From the NCBI GenBank assembly GCA_047638695.1, contig JBLINY010000039.1, positions 1 through 34,556 on the forward strand: a DNA stretch of 34,556 nt, written 5' to 3'. The notes beneath the pieces are model-generated. The model made no database searches. It had not been told where the DNA came from and saw only the letters and a program-made list of their open reading frames with translations. Below, in pieces: positions 31,542 to 34,556 of the stretch (positions are counted from its first letter, which is position 1; each line of letters begins with the position of its first letter). A program made the translations under genes and the position numbers. This stretch comes from JAHECQ01 sp047638695. Its GTDB lineage: Bacteria > Actinomycetota > Acidimicrobiia > Acidimicrobiales > SZUA-35.

Positions 31542-31919
31542 GTGAAAGCCGAACTCAAGCGCCCCGTGACCGCCGAAGAGATCGCAACCTATGAGCGGGA
31601 TGGCGTCGTCGTGCTTCGCGATATTTACCCGTTGGAATGGGTCGACCGGCTGCGCGACGCCATGGACGACGTCTTCGCTCGCTCTGCTCCCAGCCTCCAA
31701 CAAGGTTCGATGGCCGACGGCAAAGCACAAGCGGGCAGCCGGTCAGACATGGTCGAGCGAGCCACCCAGCGGCGAGCGGCATCGATTCGCTACGCAGGTG
31801 ATGGCGTCACTTTTCATCATCGCAGGTCCTCACCCGAGCCGTTTCGCAACACCATCGATCTCGAAGAGGGCGAAGCGCTCGAGAACGACCCACGATTCCA
31901 GGTCGTTCTTTCTTCCTGA
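31542..31919 (+). pseudogene. Phytanoyl-CoA dioxygenase (PhyH) family gene with the catalytic middle deleted
   Basis: The frame is open for 125 residues, against about 270-300 for the family. Residues 7-45 are a normal PhyH N-terminus (EIATYERDGVVVLRDIYPLE, then DRLRDAMDDVF). Residues 77-123 are a normal PhyH C-terminus (RRAASIRYAGDGVTFHHR ... DPRFQVVL). The middle, with the HxD...H iron site and the 2-oxoglutarate arginine, is missing. The join keeps the frame, so a short inactive protein could still be made. Being next to the deleted DUF2817 gene suggests shared decay, unless both are assembly artefacts. Confidence 0.75.
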
Positions 31920-31959
31920 TCGACCAGGCGCACGTAGGGTGCATGGTGACGAATAGCGG

Positions 31960-31965
31960 TAGCTT
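31960..31965 (+). promoter_or_regulatory. Candidate -10 element TAGCTT
   Basis: TAGCTT lies eight bases before the ATG at 31974. The spacing is slightly longer than at the other leaderless candidates. Confidence 0.3.
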
Positions 31966-31973
31966 CGTGCGCC

Positions 31974-34439
31974 ATGTCCCAACCGCTCTCCGGAATCCGA
32001 GTCGTCGAACTGGCCGAGGGTGTGGCCGGGCCGTACGCAGGAAAACTGCTCGCCGACTACGGCGCTGACGTCATCAAAGTCGAACCTGTCCATGGAGACC
32101 GTGCCCGCCGACTCGGTCCTTTCCCCACGGGGGCTATCGACTCGGAGCAGTCGGCCCTATTCCTCCATCTCAATACCAACAAACGGTCGGTTATCGGAGC
32201 ACCCGGCGACCCGCTGGTCGACGAACTCCTCGCCGGCGCCGATGTGGTGATCCAATCGACACCCTCCCCCGAACCGGCCGATCTTCGCCGACAGCACCCG
32301 AACCTGGTCGTGTTGTCAGTGACCTCATTTGGGCTCGAAGGCCCCTACTCCGGCTACGTGGGCGAAGAGATCGTGCATTATGCCCTCGGCGGACCGATGT
32401 CGGCATCGGGTCACCCCGAGCGCGAACCGGTAAAGATGGGCGGCGACCTCGGCCAGTACCAGTGCGGCACCGTCGGCGCCGTCGCCGCACTTTCTGCGGT
32501 CCGAATGGCCGAATCCGGCGGTGGCGGCAGCCACATCGATCTGTCGAACGTTGACACCCAGATCAGCAGCATCGATCGACGCATGACCTATCTCCTCTAC
32601 GCCGCCTACCGTGGCCAGGACGTCGAGCGAGCTGGCGGCTACAGCATCACGGCGTTTCCGATCGGTACCCGGCCGGCACCCGACGGCTTCGTGCAGGTGT
32701 CGACGCTGATCAACTGGATCCCGCGGATGCTGGCCGTGGTCGACAACCCGGACATGGCCGCTATCTACGCCGACCCTGGCTGGATGCTCGACGAGAACGT
32801 GCCCGAAACAGCCGATGCTCTGCTGCTCCAGTGGACGCTCACCCGCACCCGCCAAGAGGCCATGGAAGAGGCCCAGGCCGGCGGTTGGCCGATAACGGCG
32901 ATGAACAAGCCGATTGATCTGCTCACGGACAAACACTTCGATGCTCGCGGCTTCTTTGTACCGGTCGAACATCCCGTCGGAGGCAAGGTTCGACAGCCAG
33001 GGCCACCGATCCGGATGACCGACGGGTGGGATATTAGGCGGCCCGCTCCCACGCTGGGCCAGCACACAGATGAAGTGGCAGCGGAGATAAGAGCCACCGA
33101 TTCACCACCATCTGCGACCATCTCGACGGCCCAAAAGACATTGCCGCTGGACGGCATTCGGGTGCTCGACATGACGGTCGTGTGGGCCGGGCCGTACACC
33201 ACCGCCATTCTCGGCGACCTGGGCGCCGACATTGTCCGGGTCGACAATCCCACCGTCTTCCCTTCGGCGACACGCGGCGTGCTGCCGCGACCGACCAAGG
33301 AGATGGTGGCCGAGATCGGTGGCATCTTTGGCGGCTATCCGGATGCCGATCCCGGCGACCGCCCCTGGAACCGCATGGCGTTGTTCAACGCTCATGCTCG
33401 CAACAAACGCAGCGTCACACTCGACCTCAAGAAAGCGTCGGGCCGCGAAGCCTTCTTCTCGTTGGTCGAGCAGTGCGACGTCATGATCGAAAACAACTCG
33501 GTCGACCTGCTCGACAAGCTCGGCATCGGTTGGGATGACCTCCACGCTCGCAACCCGAAGCTGATCCTGATCCGAATGCCGTCGACCGGACTCGACGGCC
33601 CGTACCGCGAATACCTCGGCTTTGGTGTGAACTTCGAGGCCCTCTGCGGCCTCGGAGCCATTCGGGGCTATCAGGGCGGCGACCTGTCGGAGAATGATGC
33701 CGTTTATCACATGGACGCGGCCTCGGGATCAGCCGGCGCCTTTGCCACGTTGGCTGCCCTGCGTCGCCGCGACGAAACAGGCGTCGGCGAGCTGATCGAG
33801 CTGTCTCAGGCCGAGAACATGATGAACCACATTGGTGAGTTTTTCATCGACGCCGAGCGCACCGGTGTCGAGCACGAACCAATGGGTAACCGCCATCAGG
33901 TACGAGCTCCTCAGGGTTGCTATCCGTGCACCGGCGACGACGCCTGGGCCGTCATCACGGTCGGTTCCGACGAAGAATGGGGTGGGCTCGGACGGGCCGC
34001 CGGTAGCCCTGACTGGGCGAGCGACGCCCGCTTCGCGACAGCCGCTCATCGTCGAGCCAACCACGATGAGCTTGACGAACTCCTCGCTGCCTGGACGTCG
34101 ACCATGCCTCCCTACGAGGTATTCGAGCGATGCCAAGCCGAGGGCGTTCCGGCAGCCCCTGTGTTGCACGAACTCGAGTCGTTCAAAGACCCTCACCTGG
34201 TCGCTCGCCAGTTGTTCAAACCAAATGGCAACGACGAAACGGGGACTCACCTACACCCCGGTCCCCTATGGCGCTGGGACGGACCGGACTTCCAATGGAA
34301 CCCCTTGCCGGTTTTGGGCGGCGACAACGAGGCCGTGTTCAAGGATCTGATCGGCATGAGCAACGACCAATATGCGGCGCTCGACGCCGATGGAAATCTC
34401 AGTCTCGACTATCTGGGCCCCGACGGCGCGACCCTATGA
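31974..34439 (+). CDS. Two-domain fused CaiB/BaiF CoA-transferase
   Basis: 821 residues. Domain 1 (about 3-370) begins PLSGIRVVELAEGVAGPYAG; domain 2 (about 390-821) begins PLDGIRVLDMTVVWAGPYTT. At the catalytic aspartate position domain 1 has Q161 (GGDLGQYQCG), with an aspartate three residues earlier; domain 2 has D581 (HMDAASGSAG). It is a paralogue of the protein at 18076, sharing layout, the loss in domain 1 and the ending LSLDYLxPDG. A further CaiB gene follows, joined through a 14-bp start-codon repeat. Its last codons overlap a small ORF by ATGA. Confidence 0.93.
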   Translation: MSQPLSGIRVVELAEGVAGPYAGKLLADYGADVIKVEPVHGDRARRLGPFPTGAIDSEQSALFLHLNTNKRSVIGAPGDPLVDELLAGADVVIQSTPSPEPADLRRQHPNLVVLSVTSFGLEGPYSGYVGEEIVHYALGGPMSASGHPEREPVKMGGDLGQYQCGTVGAVAALSAVRMAESGGGGSHIDLSNVDTQISSIDRRMTYLLYAAYRGQDVERAGGYSITAFPIGTRPAPDGFVQVSTLINWIPRMLAVVDNPDMAAIYADPGWMLDENVPETADALLLQWTLTRTRQEAMEEAQAGGWPITAMNKPIDLLTDKHFDARGFFVPVEHPVGGKVRQPGPPIRMTDGWDIRRPAPTLGQHTDEVAAEIRATDSPPSATISTAQKTLPLDGIRVLDMTVVWAGPYTTAILGDLGADIVRVDNPTVFPSATRGVLPRPTKEMVAEIGGIFGGYPDADPGDRPWNRMALFNAHARNKRSVTLDLKKASGREAFFSLVEQCDVMIENNSVDLLDKLGIGWDDLHARNPKLILIRMPSTGLDGPYREYLGFGVNFEALCGLGAIRGYQGGDLSENDAVYHMDAASGSAGAFATLAALRRRDETGVGELIELSQAENMMNHIGEFFIDAERTGVEHEPMGNRHQVRAPQGCYPCTGDDAWAVITVGSDEEWGGLGRAAGSPDWASDARFATAAHRRANHDELDELLAAWTSTMPPYEVFERCQAEGVPAAPVLHELESFKDPHLVARQLFKPNGNDETGTHLHPGPLWRWDGPDFQWNPLPVLGGDNEAVFKDLIGMSNDQYAALDADGNLSLDYLGPDGATL

Positions 34440-34480
34440 CGAAACGCTATGAGGACACTGCTATGAGGACACTGCTATGA
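34436..34480 (+). other. 14-codon linking ORF between two CaiB genes, candidate
   Basis: ATG 34436 overlaps the TGA of the fused CaiB gene. The ORF encodes MTKRYEDTAMRTLL and ends in TGA at 34478-34480, inside the start-codon repeats. It could carry ribosomes from one gene toward the next. No homology is expected at this size. Confidence 0.25.
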
Positions 34481-34495
34481 GGACACTGCTATGAG
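34446..34495 (+). repeat. 14-bp tandem repeat x3.6 carrying a ribosome site and ATG
   Basis: GCTATGAGGACACT occurs at 34446-34459, 34460-34473 and 34474-34487, with a partial fourth copy GCTATGAG at 34488-34495 that supplies the ATG of the next gene. Each unit also has GAGGA seven bases before the following ATG. Each ATG before the last opens a five-codon ORF (MRTLL) whose TGA overlaps the next ATG. Confidence 0.95.
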
Positions 34496-34556
34496 CAACG
34501 CACTTCGCGGCATCCGCGTACTTGACCTGGCTAATCGATCGGCCGCCCTTGCGGGC
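34491..34556 (+). CDS. CaiB/BaiF family CoA-transferase, 3' truncated by the window
   Basis: 22 codons from ATG 34491 to the window end. ALRGIRVLDLANRSAALAG is the standard first strand and CoA loop of a CaiB protein. GAGGA lies seven bases upstream, within the 14-bp repeat. It follows the fused CaiB gene by 51 bp and is probably translated by coupling through the repeat. Nothing can be said of its catalytic residue. Confidence 0.8.
   Translation, partial: MSNALRGIRVLDLANRSAALAG

Noticed and set aside
1..34556. tRNA, rRNA, CRISPR array, insertion sequence or phage genes
   Set aside because: Looked for on both strands by eye; no cloverleaf, spaced direct repeats, transposase or integrase was recognised.

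Overview
The window is GC-rich and densely coded, with no gene-free stretch over about 130 bp. GTG starts are common, many genes are joined by ATGA or GTGA overlaps, and several starts sit six bases after a TAnnnT hexamer, as in leaderless transcription. With the mass of acyl-CoA genes this suggests an actinobacterium, most likely a member of the Acidimicrobiia. That placement is an inference; no marker gene is present.

The theme is acyl-CoA chemistry. Eight CaiB/BaiF (class III) CoA-transferase genes carry eleven CaiB-type domains in all. Two are cut by the window edges and three are two-domain fusions. They stand beside three crotonases, an acyl-CoA ligase, a SnoaL-like protein and two alpha/beta hydrolases. 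No substrate can be named from sequence. No transcription regulator was recognised anywhere.

Layout: 1-2459 has a partial CaiB and a secreted DUF2330 protein. 2495-3730 (-) is a CaiB gene. 3862-6593 (+) is a small desulforedoxin-like protein, crotonase, atypical CaiB, crotonase. 6672-9943 (+) is a MOSC protein and a homodimeric E1/transketolase-like enzyme. 9961-11716 holds a fatty-acid desaturase (-) and a methyltransferase (+) with touching starts. 11729-15187 (-) reads, in transcription order, GAPDH, ArsJ, a 45-residue small ORF and an esterase; GAPDH plus ArsJ is the known arsenate detoxification pair. 15217-18053 (+) is hydrolase, crotonase, CaiB. 18076-21044 (-) is SnoaL-like protein, then fused CaiB. 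21136-24745 (+) is acyl-CoA ligase, then fused CaiB. 24790-28057 (-) is AroM, DUF917 and hydantoinase-A, overlapping end to end. 28133-31022 (+) is an MFS transporter and a D-aminoacylase-type amidohydrolase. 31026-31919 holds two internally deleted gene remnants. 31974-34556 (+) is a fused CaiB and the start of another.

Three patterns cut across genes. In all three fused CaiB proteins the first domain lacks the catalytic aspartate and the second keeps it. Short tandem duplications sit at four gene ends: one puts stop codons in all three frames, and another repeats a Shine-Dalgarno-plus-ATG module so that five-codon ORFs chain into the next gene. Several terminator-like hairpins hold the upstream stop codon in their loop or stem.
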